From Pictodentalium vernedei (Eukaryota; Mollusca; Scaphopoda; Dentaliida; Dentaliidae), in contig CM062292.1 in assembly GCA_031216915.1 (NCBI GenBank), forward strand, positions 205,365,262-205,429,261: a stretch of DNA of 64,000 nt. Direction: 5' to 3'. Made by a program: the position numbers and the translations under genes. Under the pieces are notes generated by a model, which saw only the letters and a list, made by a program, of their open reading frames with translations, was not told where the DNA came from and searched no databases. Below, piece after piece: positions 19,727-30,740 of the stretch; positions within the stretch are counted from its first letter, which is position 1, and the number at the start of each line of letters is the position of its first letter.

Positions 19727-21880
19727 TTCCGATATATTGGATATAACTTGTATCGTATTCAATGCTACGGCAGCGTTGAGGCGTCAACTAGAATTGTTTT
19801 TTAAACTGTTGTTACGATTTATTAAATCGTAGTTACGGTTTATTAAATTGTAGTTACGGTTTATTAAATGTAGTTACGATTCATTAAACTGCAGTTACTA
19901 TTTACTATATCGTAGTTACCATTTAGTAAATTGTAGTTACGATTTATTAAATTGTAGTTACCGTTTAGTAAACTGTAGTTACGATTTACTAAATCGTAAT
20001 TAAGGGTTATTAAATTGTATTTACGGTTTTGTTAAATTGTAGTTGCGATTTACTAAATCGTAGTTACGGTTTATGCCTGACACCTCTCCCCCGACCCTTG
20101 AGGGTCCCATTAATTCACATTTCAGTAAAATCTAATACTTGGGGTTCATTGAAGACTCCCCAATGCCCTTGGAAACCTTTCTTATCGCGACATTATTGAC
20201 CACAGAGGTTCATCGAAGACTACCACATGATATGCCTTTGGATATCTTCCCCATCCCGCCACTGTTGATTACAAAAATAGCGATACACACAAATGACATC
20301 AATGCATACATGCGTCTCCTACCCTCTAATGAGTAATGCTGCATCGGCACCCCCCCCCCCCCCTCAATCCCGAAAAGTGCTGCCCAGTAAATATCACTGG
20401 GGGTATTTATTTATTAGTGTTTAAGGTCACATATTTCTACACAATGGCTAATCATGACCGCAACATGGAGATAAAGTCAAGTCTTGTCACTCGTTTATAC
20501 CCATGTTGCCCATTTTAGAGGACTTCCACACCAAGCATTGATGACTGGGTTCTATGTTATTAGTAGAACAGAGCTTAGTTACAACAGTAAACAAGCACTA
20601 CTTCACTTCCCGGGGTACCCATGGGGAATCACATGCAGAATTAGTACGTTGGGAGTCTTAACAGTTGTTCGGTGTATTTCTCCGGCTTCCACCACCCGTG
20701 AAACTGTCGGACATGAGGTAACCCTGGCTAACCCTCACTCGAACAGCTGCGGCTTTTATCCAGTGCGCTGCTCACAAACTTACAGACGAAACTTCTGGTT
20801 GTCCATCCCAAATCCAACTTGTTGGGAGTGATGGGGGAGGGGTGGGGGCGTATTTGCTGTTCACCCACAAAATGACGTGTTACTTGGCTTGAGTGGCATG
20901 TGTCTCGTTTTGACCCTTGTCTTTTTTATTGTTTCTTCGATAAGATTTCGGCAGTGTACTGGGCAAATAGTACCACCTCTTCGTAAGGAAAATATACACC
21001 AGTGATATTTACTGGGCAGCATCACTTCGTAAGGGTAGATCCCCATGCCGGGAAGTGAAGTAGTGCTTGTTTACTATTGTAAATAAGCTTTGTTTTACTG
21101 TAAAAAATAGGTCCCAATCATCAATGCTTGGTGTGTCCTCTAAAATGGGCAACATGGGTATAAACGAGTGACTAAACTTGACTTTATCTCCATGTTACAG
21201 TCATGATTAGCCATTGTGTAGAAATATGTGACCTCAAACACAATTAAATAAATAATTACTCCATTGATATTAACTGGGTAGCACTTTCCGGGATTGGGGG
21301 TGCTGATGCAGCTTTACTCATTAGAGGGTGGAAGACGCATGTTTGCATTGATATCATTTGGATGTATCGCTCTATTTGTCACTAATGACGGGATGGGAAA
21401 GACATCCAAGGGCATGTCATGTGGTAGTCTTTGGTGAACCTCTGTGGTCTTTAATGGCGCGATAGGGAAGGGCATGGGGGAGTCTTCAATGAACCTCAAG
21501 TACTGGATTTTACTGAAATGTGAGTTGGTAGTAGCCTCAAGGCCCGGGGATGGGTTGGCGATATAAACCGTAACTACCATTTAGTAAATCGTACAACAAT
21601 TTAATAAACCGTAACTACAATTTAATACACCGTAACTACGGTTTAGTAAATTATTGAAACTACAATTCACTAAACGGTAACTACGATTTTGTAAATCGTC
21701 AATACAATTTACTAAATGATAACTACGATTTAATAAATCGTAACTACTATTTAATAAACCGTAACTACAATTTAATAAACCGAAACAACGATTTAGTAAA
21801 TAGTAACTACGGTTTAAAAAATAATTCTAGTTGACGCCTCAACGCTGCCTTTAGCGGAGCGTTTGGATAAATAACAGTAT
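19727..21880. repeat. 2.15-kb inverted repeat with mirrored minisatellites
   Basis: Arms 19727-20626 and 21041-21880 are imperfect inverted copies around a 414-base core. From outside in, each arm has a tip 'ggcagcgttgaggcgtcaac', then about 260 bases of a 21-base tandem unit ('gtagttacgatttattaaat' plus one base, with variants; 19805-20070 and 21560-21825). Inside that come 'tttcagtaaaatc', 'catatgatatgcc'-type sequence, a poly-C or C-rich spot, a SINE tail ('ggtcacatatttctacacaa') and 'agtagtgcttgttta' near the core. Long terminal repeats built of tandem subunits are typical of foldback transposons. The core holds only a SINE fragment, with no transposase. Confidence 0.75.
20638..20745 (+). 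repeat. SINE body fragment in the core of the inverted repeat
   Basis: Matches the 3' body of the tRNA-derived SINE: 'agtacgttgggagtct', 'cagttgttcggtg', 'tctccggcttccaccacccg' and 'actgtcggacatgaggtaac'. No head, so it is truncated; forward orientation. Confidence 0.6.
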
Positions 21881-21951
21881 ATTGCCAACTCGGTATATAA
21901 CGTCGCCGAAAGACATCAGACGCTTGCAGATAAATTATAACACATACCTGT

Positions 21952-22195
21952 TTAACTCTTAACCCGATGAGTATTTTCTAGATATTTTTCATCAAATCTA
22001 GTCATGGCTGCTTTAAAGCAGCCATGACTAAATTTGATGAAGAATTCATCAAAATGTAACACAAGAAATCACTGGTGGAAAAATCCATTTCATTTACAGG
22101 GAGACAATATCATTAAATATGCACAATTTATACTTATTTCAGAGACAAGAGAAATCCTGTGCTGGGAGGAATATTCGCAACAGCTTGCAAAGAGA
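21952..22195. mobile_element. MITE related to 2509-2756, inverted
   Basis: Starts TTAACTCTTAACCCG. Hairpin (about 21990-22040) has arms 'tcaaatctagtcatggctgc' and its inverse. At the far end is 'tgctgggaggaatattcgc...cagcttgcaa', the inverse of the 'ttgcatgctgccggcgg' start of the 2509 copy. The right terminus is degenerate, without a clear TTAA. Non-coding. Confidence 0.55.
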
Positions 22196-22229
22196 TAGGA
22201 CTGTGCTTCGTCCAGGCCTTTTAAAGTTT

Positions 22230-24165
22230 TATCGAGTCCATGTAGTCCGGGTGGAGCATAGTCTTACAACAAGAGCACCGCCTAGCGGGACATTACACGT
22301 CCGTTTTGTATTTTTGAAGGGTTGGGGTAAGGATAGGGGTGAGGGTGAAAATTGTTCGGACCAACCCCATATTCGAACTTGACCTGTATTTTGTTGTCAT
22401 TAAACAACATACCAAGTTTGGAACCAAACGGAAAACAAATAATAAAAGTTATCATCTTGAAACCAAATATTTGATGCATTCTATGTCCAACAAGGGCCAT
22501 AATTCAGGGGGACTTCGAAGTTCGAACTAACCCCATATTCGAACTTGACCTGTCTTTTGTTTTGATTAAACCACATACCAGGTTTAGGAGTCAATCGAAA
22601 AAAAATTACTAAAGTTATCATCTGGAAACCAAATGTTGACGAACGGACAGACCGATGGATGGACAAATGGATGGACAAATGGACAGACAGACAGACTGAT
22701 TCCATAATTCGACGGTTCTTCAACAGGCGTATAAAAAATAAATCAGTCAGGCCATACTAAAGTTACAATCCGGAAAACACAAAATGCACAAATTCAAGAG
22801 GAATAACTCTGGAAAGGTACATGCGATTTTGGCCGAAAGTGAACTTGAGCTGTGTTTTGTGGTCATAAACAAAATCTGAGATTTTGAAACAGATTAGTCA
22901 AGGCAAACTAAAGTTATCATCCGGAAACCACATAATTCACAAATTTGCAATCATTCAAGGGGAATAACTATGGAACGGTACATGCGATTATGGTCAAAGG
23001 TGAACTTGAGCTGTGCTTTGTAGTCCAAAACAAAATCTAAGAATTTGAAAAAAATCGGTCAAGGTAAACTAAAGTTATCATCCGGAAACCACAAAATCCA
23101 CACATTTGCAATCATTCAAGGGGAATAACGCTGGAAAGGTATATGCGATTGTGGTCAAAAGTGAACTTGAGCTGTATTTTGTGATCAAAAACAAAAAAAA
23201 CTGAAAATTTGAAATAAATCGGTCAAGGCAAACTAAAGTTATCGTCCGGAAATGAGAAGTTGAGCTAAATTCCCATAAATAAAGGGCCATAACTCTACTG
23301 CAAATGGGCCGCTAGAAATGGAAATCGAACGCATCCTGTATTTTGTCATACTAAATCCACATGCCAAATTTAACTCAGCTCAAACCATTACAACTAAAGT
23401 TATCGTCTGGAAACGAAATGTGTCCATGGACGGACAGACAGATAGACGGGTGGAGAGTCCATTCACATAATACGTCCCGTTTTTCAAACGAGCGTATAAA
23501 AACAACATCTGAAAAATTTGGTGTCAATCCGTCAAGGCGTTCGGCTCTAAATGAGCGGAAACCAATTTTTTTCAAAAATTGTGTTTTCAAAGGCCCATAA
23601 CTCTGCAGCGGATGGACTGAGATACACCAATATCGAACTTGCCCTGTATTTTATTGCTACAAACAACATCTGAAAGTTTGATGTCGATCCGTCAAGGCGT
23701 TCGACTTCCAATGAAGAGAAACCAATTTGTTTCGAAAGATTGTGTTTTCAAAGGGCCATAACTCTGCAGCAGATGGGCTGAGAAATGTCAATATCGAACT
23801 TGACCTGTATTTCATTGCTAAAAACAACATCTGAAAAATTTGGTGTCGATCCGTCAAGGCGTTTAGCTTTAAATGAACGGAAACCAATTGTTTTAGAAAA
23901 ATTGTGTTTTCAAAGGGCCATATCTCTGCAGCGGATGGACTGAGAAACACCAATATCGAATTTGACCTGTATTTTATTGCTAAAAAACAACTTCTGAAAG
24001 TTTGATGTCGATCCGTCAAGGCGTTCGACTTTAAATGAACGGAAAGCAAATTGTTTACGGACAGACAGACAGACAGACGGACAGACAGACGGACAGACTG
24101 ACAGACAGACTGATAACATAATACGACTATTTTTATAAACGGGCGTATAAAAACTAATGTCTTTA
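22230..24165 (+). repeat. Tandem diverged modules of a mollusc-type repeat
   Basis: About nine modules of 150-200 bases. The recurring order is 'agggccataactct', then 'gcggatggactgagaaacac', 'aatatcgaacttgacctgta', 'ttttgttgctaaaaacaa', 'gaaagtttgatgtcgatccg', 'tcaaggcgttcgac' or 'aactaaagttatc', and 'ccggaaacc'. Some modules carry GGAC/GACA microsatellite runs (22636-22705, 23428-23450, 24055-24120) and end with 'cgttctt.aacaggcgtataaaa' or 'aacgggcgtataaaa'. I recall single copies of this module from bivalve and gastropod genomes. The long antisense ORFs over it come from its low stop-codon density, not from a gene. Confidence 0.7.
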
Positions 24166-24249
24166 CTGGTCACCCAAAAGATGAAAATTTTCATTCTCTC
24201 AGATGCGTTTAACTTCTTCAAAAGACTCGGAAATATAAGTGTTCTCGGG

Positions 24250-24572
24250 AGTGCGCGGTAGCTCAGTGCTTACGGCATTTGACTTCAAACCGAAAGGTTC
24301 ACGATTCGATCGTCGCCATGGGTTTCTGCGTTGTGTTCTTGGGCAAAGTATTTCCTTCCTGATTGCCCACGTGGGAGCACGGTGGCACTGTGTACTAAGG
24401 CGTACTGTAAGTCGATAGTGCACTTGTCTTCAAAAAATGCTAACCCTGCCTGTGCAGCGTTAGTACGTTGGAAAGTCTGACAGTTTGCTCGTTGTTGCTC
24501 GGTGGTTCTCCCCGGGTACCCCGGCTTCTTCTACCCGTATCATTGTCCGACACGAGGTGAGCTTGAATGTCG
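24250..24572 (+). repeat. tRNA-derived SINE, nearly complete
   Basis: The head 'gcgcggtagctcagtgctta' (A box) and 'ggttcacgattcgatcg' (degenerate B box) is followed by the body: 'cttgggcaaagtatttcc', 'cccacgtgggagcacgg', 'actaaggcgtactg', 'gtgcacttgtcttcaa', 'gttagtacgttggaaagtc', 'cggtggttctccccgggtac' and 'ttgtccgacacgaggtgagc'. The same body occurs at 43972-44308 and, in parts, at six other places. 'Ttgggcaag.cactt' right after a tRNA-like head is common in animal SINEs. I do not assign it to a named family. Confidence 0.75.
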
Positions 24573-24657
24573 AAACTGGTCGTCGCCGTGCATTGTTACT
24601 CGCAAAATTAAGTCGTCGCTGGCCATTGTCAGGAACATGTGTAGTGCCATCCATAAA

Positions 24658-25012
24658 AACACAGAACGACACGCGTGTGTGAATGGGTTAATCTATATGG
24701 CACGAGTGCCAGCGCAGCAGGATAGAAGGAGAGGCCAAAAGCCTCGAGTTTTATCCTTCTGTCATGGCACAAGTGCCATATTGATTAACCCATTCACAAA
24801 CGCATGTCGTTCTGTGTTTATTACACGCCTTCACATCTATAAAAATGTTATTAGAAGGACACTCAGCAATTCATTTGAGAACTATCAACAAAAATAACAC
24901 ATTTCATCGCCAACCAAATTTTTTGCGAGGGGAACCCGTGTTACTATTTCGTCCCCTGAGTTCCAGCGTGGCACACAGAACACATTTGAACTCAGGGGGG
25001 GGGGGGGGCGAT
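24658..25012. repeat. Composite repeat with two palindromes, copy 2
   Basis: Inverted copy of 906-1275. The 'cacagaacgac' palindrome is at 24658-24819. The linker includes 'attacacgccttcacatct' and 'tgcgaggggaacccgtgtta'. The 'cctgagttcca' hairpin at 24955-24998 is degenerate in its left arm. A run of 12 G follows at 24997-25008. Non-coding. Confidence 0.65.
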
Positions 25013-25214
25013 TTTTAGCGATGGACAATACCGGACATTTAAGCAGAAAAGTTTTTTCGAAAAGGCCAAACACGCGAAAAACTTTGCTGATTACCAAAGA
25101 GACATCGATTTCTCATCATACCACTTGAGTCCACTAAAATGGAAACTGAAATTGACAAAAATATACACATATATTACTAGTGGCGTCAGGTAACCTGCCC
25201 CACCGGAATTGTTT

Positions 25215-25370
25215 TAACCCTTTGAACCATGGTGGTATCTTTCATGTCAGTTCAATGGCAGAAATTGGAAGAGTCCATATTCATCATTTAGGAGTAGACC
25301 AATTCATATTTTCAACGTGCGACCATGAGGCTGCACGTTGACAGTATTGATTGATCTAACCCATACATTC
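25215..25370. repeat. Partial 'cgtgcag' foldback MITE
   Basis: Starts TTAACCCTTTGAACCATGG and contains 'agtccatattcatcattt' and the hairpin 'tcaacgtgcgaccatgaggctgcacgttga', as in 13007-13231. The right end is lost. Confidence 0.55.
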
Positions 25371-26690
25371 ACTTTGCAGCCATCCAACTTACTGAAATTA
25401 TGACGTATCATGTTCCAGGGCAGGCGAATGGGGCTCACGGTTTCATAAAGTTAATTTAATTGATTCACACACATTCTACATGCTTACAAAATTAATTTAA
25501 AATTTGAATATGCGCCAATATACAGGTATTTCCGTGTTATTTTATCTGCAAACGTAAACACGATTTAGCGTTACGTTTAGTAAAAGATGAACATACATCC
25601 CGAAATATTTTCATCATTGAAAACGACTTTTTGGGAAAATTGTCACCCTTGATATTACCATGCTTGTGAAGCAAATCCAATCACAAAGTCAACATGACTG
25701 GGTGTGAAAGTCAATTGTGGTTCGTCGATGACCAACCAAAGTGAAGTATGAAATGTGAAATCCAGTTAAAAGCAGTATTTTCTTCTTATCAAACGAGCAG
25801 ATTTAGCGACGTCTGATAACCAATTGAATGAGTAAATAAGATTGTCTTCTTGGAATTTTTTTCCAGTTGATGACGATGAACGTTCTTATTAAAAAAAACT
25901 CGAAATAAAACAAATCCCAAAAAACAACAAAAAAAAACGTTTTCCATAAAATGGAAGCGCTCTCATATTGTGTGTATACCATAGAATCGTGCATCAGAAA
26001 CAAAATAAAACCAGAACTTGTTCAGATGCTCCAGATTTAAGGCATGCTAATTAGTTGAAGCTCAGAATTTCACCGATAATAATCCGAAATTAAGACTATC
26101 TATCAGACCTACGAACGTGTCTGAGTTCATTATAAGCTTGGTAAACATGTTTTCATGACAATTCGGGAGTTTGTATCCTTCTCGGGAAAAAAAGGGAAAC
26201 CACAACCGACAGACGTTTAGATTACCGGAAAGGACAAAGCCTGAATTTTAAGCAATTATGAGGGCACTATCGATGAAATGAACAAGCAACAAAATATAGA
26301 CGATCAAAAACGGCTGAAAACGCTATTTCCTAAATTTTTAAAAGAGCTTCTATTGTGAATGAGAGTTAAATGTTCAAACTGATAGGGAAAACATTGTAAT
26401 AAGCCAGTCAGCACTTTTCAGTACTACTCTACAGGAAAATGACTGCAGTTCACTTTATGATGAGGGCATCGAGGACATATAAATAAGCTAACAAAGATTA
26501 CAGCAGCTTTTTTTATATCAAGTTCCTACCTGTCTCTGTGTTAAATTCACGGACAGTTTAGGCAAATTAAGGGGGGATAATATCGTCAAAAGTCACATCG
26601 AATGATGAAGATTGTTGGCCATGAAATGTATAAACAAAACTTATTACGCTCTTTGTGTTCATCGTGTTGTCTATGTATTTACACACATCG
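25371..26690. other. No feature recognised
   Basis: AT-rich sequence without repeats, hairpins or exon-like ORFs that I can support. Confidence 0.35.
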
Positions 26691-26696
26691 TCCCCT

Positions 26697-26748
26697 GAGT
26701 TCCAATGTGTTCTATGTGCCTACTGGCACATAGAACACATTGGAACTC
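26697..26748. repeat. 52-base hairpin, solo
   Basis: Perfect 24-base arms (gagttccaatgtgttctatg plus four bases, and the inverse) with a 4-base loop 'tact'. Same hairpin as at 921-972 and 42229-42290, here without the accompanying second palindrome. Confidence 0.75.
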
Positions 26749-27281
26749 AAGGGTCGACATGTTGGGTACTCTTGTTTAAGAGAGATCGTGATTGAAAGGG
26801 AAACATATCGAGCTGATTTTTCACATTATCAAATAGCCATAGTACAAACAATGAAAACAATTCAAGAAAATGTTAAACTGAAAGACATTTTCGTTTAGAA
26901 ATTCTGCTCGAGACATCAGCTGGAAGCTGGTGCGATACTCTGGGCCCATGGTTTCAGAAAAGCAGTAACTCGTAATATAAGTAACAACAAAATGTTCTCA
27001 ACGAAAGGAGATCATACTCAACTCACCGGCTTTTTGACGGGAAGTGATGATGATTGTTGCCAGTCAGTGCGAACAGAAATATATCATCTAATTTTCATTT
27101 CCTTCGCGCACTTTGAGTTACATCACATCGACACGCGGTTCACATTTTCAACGGCAAAACTATTATTGCTGCATGTAGTAGAAATGGACTATTTGAATAT
27201 AAACAAAGTTCTGACAGCACAATATGAATATATATGAACGTAAGCTGCAGTGACAATCAATCAGGCATCTCCCACTGTGAG

Positions 27282-27519
27282 TTAACCCTTTACTTAATAA
27301 ATTTTAAAAATCCCAACACAGAGTTCCATACACAAACTCACCATTCAGTTATTTTATTCTCTCTGCGAAACCATTTATTATGATAATTCAACGAAGCGAT
27401 TTTCCATACTGATGAGACATCATCGATGTGGTTGAAAAAACATCAAACTCATTCTCAAGGTTTTTAACGCAAATATGTAGTTGCTGGCCTACCTCATCTT
27501 ATGTAAGGTGAAGTGTTAA
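27282..27519. mobile_element. TTAA-flanked element without hairpin
   Basis: A 238-base unit from TTAACCCTTTACTTAATAA to GTAAGGTGAAGTGTTAA. Ends resemble those of the TTAA palindromic family (CCCTTTAC and GTGAAGTG) but the interior is unrelated and shows no strong palindrome. Non-coding. Confidence 0.45.
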
Positions 27520-27745
27520 TCACTTGTCGTGCCCGCAATGTCAATAGTGTATTATCTGTATTGATTCCCATCGGATAACGCACACACATGTGATTTGTTA
27601 TCTTGAAATAATTTGTTCGCATTTTATGTTTATTGATAACAGACTTGTGTTCAACTGACTGAAGAAATGCCAACGTCCCATTCAGGAACAGGACATCTAG
27701 GACACATGCTACACACCAGCTGCTTTATGTGTGGGTAATGCCATG

Positions 27746-28602
27746 TACAGTACGGACGCCGTGGACTGGTCACTTTCCACTGTTGGGCAATATTTCCACG
27801 GACTCAATAATATCTTACCTCCTACAAGTATCTGGGAATTTCATTGGTTCAAAGACGTCACATGCAGACTGCATATAAAACCATACACTGCTAGTCAACA
27901 TCAATATACGCTGACAGCTATGGGTAATCTCCCCTTTGTTCGTGGATTATTTAAAATGGCGGCAGCCGATGAATGCTTCAAGTTGAAAGATTGAGTGTTG
28001 AAAGCCCATTTTTGGTCTGAAGTGCAGGTTCGGCAACTTAAAAGGCTTCATATTCTGTGGATGTGTGTCATGTTACCTTCGAAATGAAACTGTTTGGTAT
28101 GTATGAATTTGCCTTGTTACAATTTATGGGAGAGTGCACTCTCCCATAAATTGTAACAAGGCAAAGACACGTGAACACATTGTGAGAATTCTCTCATTTA
28201 ATTTTGATCGCTGTTGTTATTAGTTCTGTGCATCAATGCAAGCAGTCGGTAAGATATATTCGTTACACAGTTTGTTGGTGGCCTAATATGGCATATATGG
28301 TGTCAGTTATGGTGTCAGTTAATTCCATATAGCACTCGAGCTTCGCTCTCGTCCAATATGAAATTAACTGACACCATATATATACCATATTAGACCACCA
28401 ACAAACTGTGTAATTAATAATATTAGATTCCAAACACGAATTATAGGAATAATCATCAAAAATATAGTAAATGACGCACTGGGTACAACCTCGTTACTTC
28501 TTTCTAATTTTGCTGATAAAAATTTTCATTACCTGGTAAATGCATGTGTTGACATCACTGCCCACACGTGGATTACTATCAGCCCACGGCAGCTGTACTG
28601 TA
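27746..28602. mobile_element. TACAGTA-ended MITE carrying a nested insertion
   Basis: Ends TACAGTACGGACGCCG (27746) and GGCAGCTGTACTGTA (28602) are inverted. The simpler relative at 31895-32154 is only 260 bases and shares both ends. The extra 602 bases here (27814-28415) are a second repeat, the inverted copy of 17011-17687. AATAATAT occurs immediately before (27806-27813) and after (28416-28423) the insert. TA plus CAGT termini suggest a Tc1/mariner/pogo-type non-autonomous element; this is an inference. Confidence 0.7.
28109..28164. repeat. Perfect 56-base palindrome
   Basis: Two 28-base arms with no spacer and no mismatch, from 'ttgccttgttacaattta' to 'taaattgtaacaaggcaa', centre 'gagagtgcactctc'. 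It sits inside the nested insertion of the element at 27746-28602. At the equivalent place in the other copy (about 17350-17392) only an imperfect form remains. Related 'gagagtgc' hairpins occur at 30640-30680, 35645-35690 and 49487-49550. Confidence 0.85.
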
Positions 28603-29748
28603 TTTGAACCTTAGTTTCAGTACCACGTCGTCTTCATTTTGCTAACAAGGGGTTTCTGGACAACGGTGAAAACAATGAACGTGGAATAAAACTAACACAC
28701 TAAATCTGACTTAGTCAGGTCGGCGACGTCTCTTTATTTTTCATGTCCACGATTGACTCCACCGAGATATGATTAACCCATTTCAACTCTGCATTCGTAT
28801 CAAGCTGTCCAGTCAAATCTCTAATTCTGTTAGAAATCCGATTATGTCTTGGGCTATGTGTTTGTCCACTTTCCGTGGAATTTGAGTGCTGACCACCGTT
28901 GGTGTAATTTGATGTCCCTTTACTCACAAAGATATACACATATCATATTCTTTTGTGCTCCAGTTATAGATATGCTAATTAATAAGCATTTAATTAATCT
29001 CGCAAATCGCAAGATGTTGACACAATTAGTGGGAATACCCGGCGTTATCATAAACTACTGTTGTAACGAGTCTCCAGTCATAATTGATTAATAGACCAAC
29101 ATATTTGATGGTACAGTGGAGCTCACTTAATTGGATATCTCTTAATTGTATATCCCTGTTAAGTGAATATAATTTCCCAACACGAAACCATTTACCATAC
29201 CTCCAGTACAAATTTGACCTGTTAATTGAATATAGGTTATAGAGTAAACTCCTGTTAATTGAATAAAAATTCTTGTAACCTGTCGAGAAATTACTCTGAC
29301 TCTCCCCAGCTTTCCTTTGTTCATAAACCTATTTGGCTTCAGTACATCCAATACAGGCATTTAATCTATTACATCTTGTTAGACAGAGCTCATAGAATTT
29401 AAATTTAAATCTCGTTTCCCGCAACCCAGAAAAGATAGGGTAACTAAGGCGGTACTGATTTGGAGCTACCTGCGCCGACATCTGATATGGATTCTCGGTA
29501 GAATCTCGTGGACAGTCTCCTAAACTTAGACGCCAGAGGCTGATGCCACGAAGCACGAGAAAACAAGAAAAAAATATTTTATGGCGCAGTCATCAAAAAA
29601 TGGGCGAGTGATGCCCTGAAGGCTTTCCAGTGAAGGCTCATGCGATAGCCGCGTTTTGCTCGATCTAGGTTTATACGACAATCTCTTTCTTTCATTGTTC
29701 GAAGTACTTCATGGTGTGATTGGAGAAGACACTACTGAGGTACGCATT
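28603..29748. other. No feature recognised
   Basis: No exon, SINE or strong hairpin. A stretch at 29115-29270 repeats short phrases such as 'ttaattgaatat' and 'gttaagtgaatata', a weak local duplication. Confidence 0.35.
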
Positions 29749-29977
29749 TTAACCCGTTACCTGACGAATTGGCCACATCCACCAGCGTACTATGCAAATT
29801 CGCAGTTGAAAAAAATTATTTTAAAAAAAATGTCAACAAAACCATCATGTGACCCCCTCGTTGGAAATACCTCGTCGACCTGATTGAGGGGTCACATGTT
29901 TTGAACTATTAAAAATTTGAAAAAATAATATATAAAATAATCAATTTTGATATCATCTCTTTTTGGGAAAGGGTTAA
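29749..29977. mobile_element. TTAA palindromic MITE, second subfamily, decayed core
   Basis: TTAACCCGTTACCTGACG to GGGAAAGGGTTAA (229 bases). The core 'caaaaccatcatgtgaccccc', 'cgttgg' and 'ggggtcacatg' is interrupted by mutations. Arms 'aattggccacatccaccagc' match the 19395 and 32362 copies. Confidence 0.6.
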
Positions 29978-30493
29978 TGAAAGTGCCGTAAGAGAAAATC
30001 CCCAACTTCCATGACTTTTTTTATAATGAAATAAGGTCAGGACATAAGATTCACAGAACAAGCAAAACGATATTTACGCCTCCATTCATGGAAAATTATG
30101 TCATTACTACTCATGAATACCCTGGACACGCGTGACCATAGCGATGTGTATGAACCCACCCACCCCACCCCACAACAACGGGAAACTGTCGGACCGATTT
30201 ATTTGTAAATTCGACGCCACGTGGTCGCATTCGCAATGAACATGCTTCCTTTGCAACAGGCACACCAAAGACAATATGCTTTTACGATTGTGTATGTGGA
30301 CTTACAATTCACTTGGAACAAATTTGAGAACTCCAGTTTACTAATTTATACTGTCTCGGCAGCTGTCAGCATGGTTTACGTAACAACGGATGGACAATGG
30401 GGCCAATGGCAATGCAATCTACTTGGAAATCAAACGATTAACTGAATTACTCACTCGAATACCCTTGCGAATAACGCGCATCGTTAAGCCCCA

Positions 30494-30740
30494 TTAACTG
30501 GTTGAGTGCTAGAAGCCACTATCAGGACTTTCAGAAATATGAGGGTACCAGAGTAAAAAGCCTACATTTTCTTGGCTCGTGTTTCATAATCAGCCAAACG
30601 CAAATTATTTTGTTTGTATAAATTTGTTTGATTTGAAATTATTGGAGAGTGCTTGTGGGCACTCTCCAATAATTTGTAATAAAGAAATTTTGAATAAGAA
30701 TTTAAGACCACCAAAAATAACCTAGCCCTCAACCAGTTAA
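30494..30740. mobile_element. TTAA-flanked MITE, 'ctggttgag' family
   Basis: A 247-base unit with inverted ends TTAACTGGTTGAGTGCTAG and CTAGCCCTCAACCAGTTAA. Near its middle is the hairpin 'attattggagagtgc...gcactctccaataat' (30635-30674). A half copy ('gagtaggcactctcccat...tagccctccagcagttaa') lies at about 35643-35744. TTAA on both sides is shared with the other MITE families, but the sequence next to it is not CCCTTT. Confidence 0.65.

Noticed and set aside
19805..20070. CRISPR-like regular repeats
   Set aside because: The 21-base units are contiguous and variable, without unique spacers; eukaryotic minisatellite.
23657..24221. Minus-strand ORFs of 100-130 codons
   Set aside because: They run over the tandem repeat modules and repeat with them; the amino-acid sequence is a translation of the repeat.
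27020..27200. Minus-strand exon with a good GTGAGT donor
   Set aside because: All frames upstream of the donor have stops before a usable acceptor or start codon.
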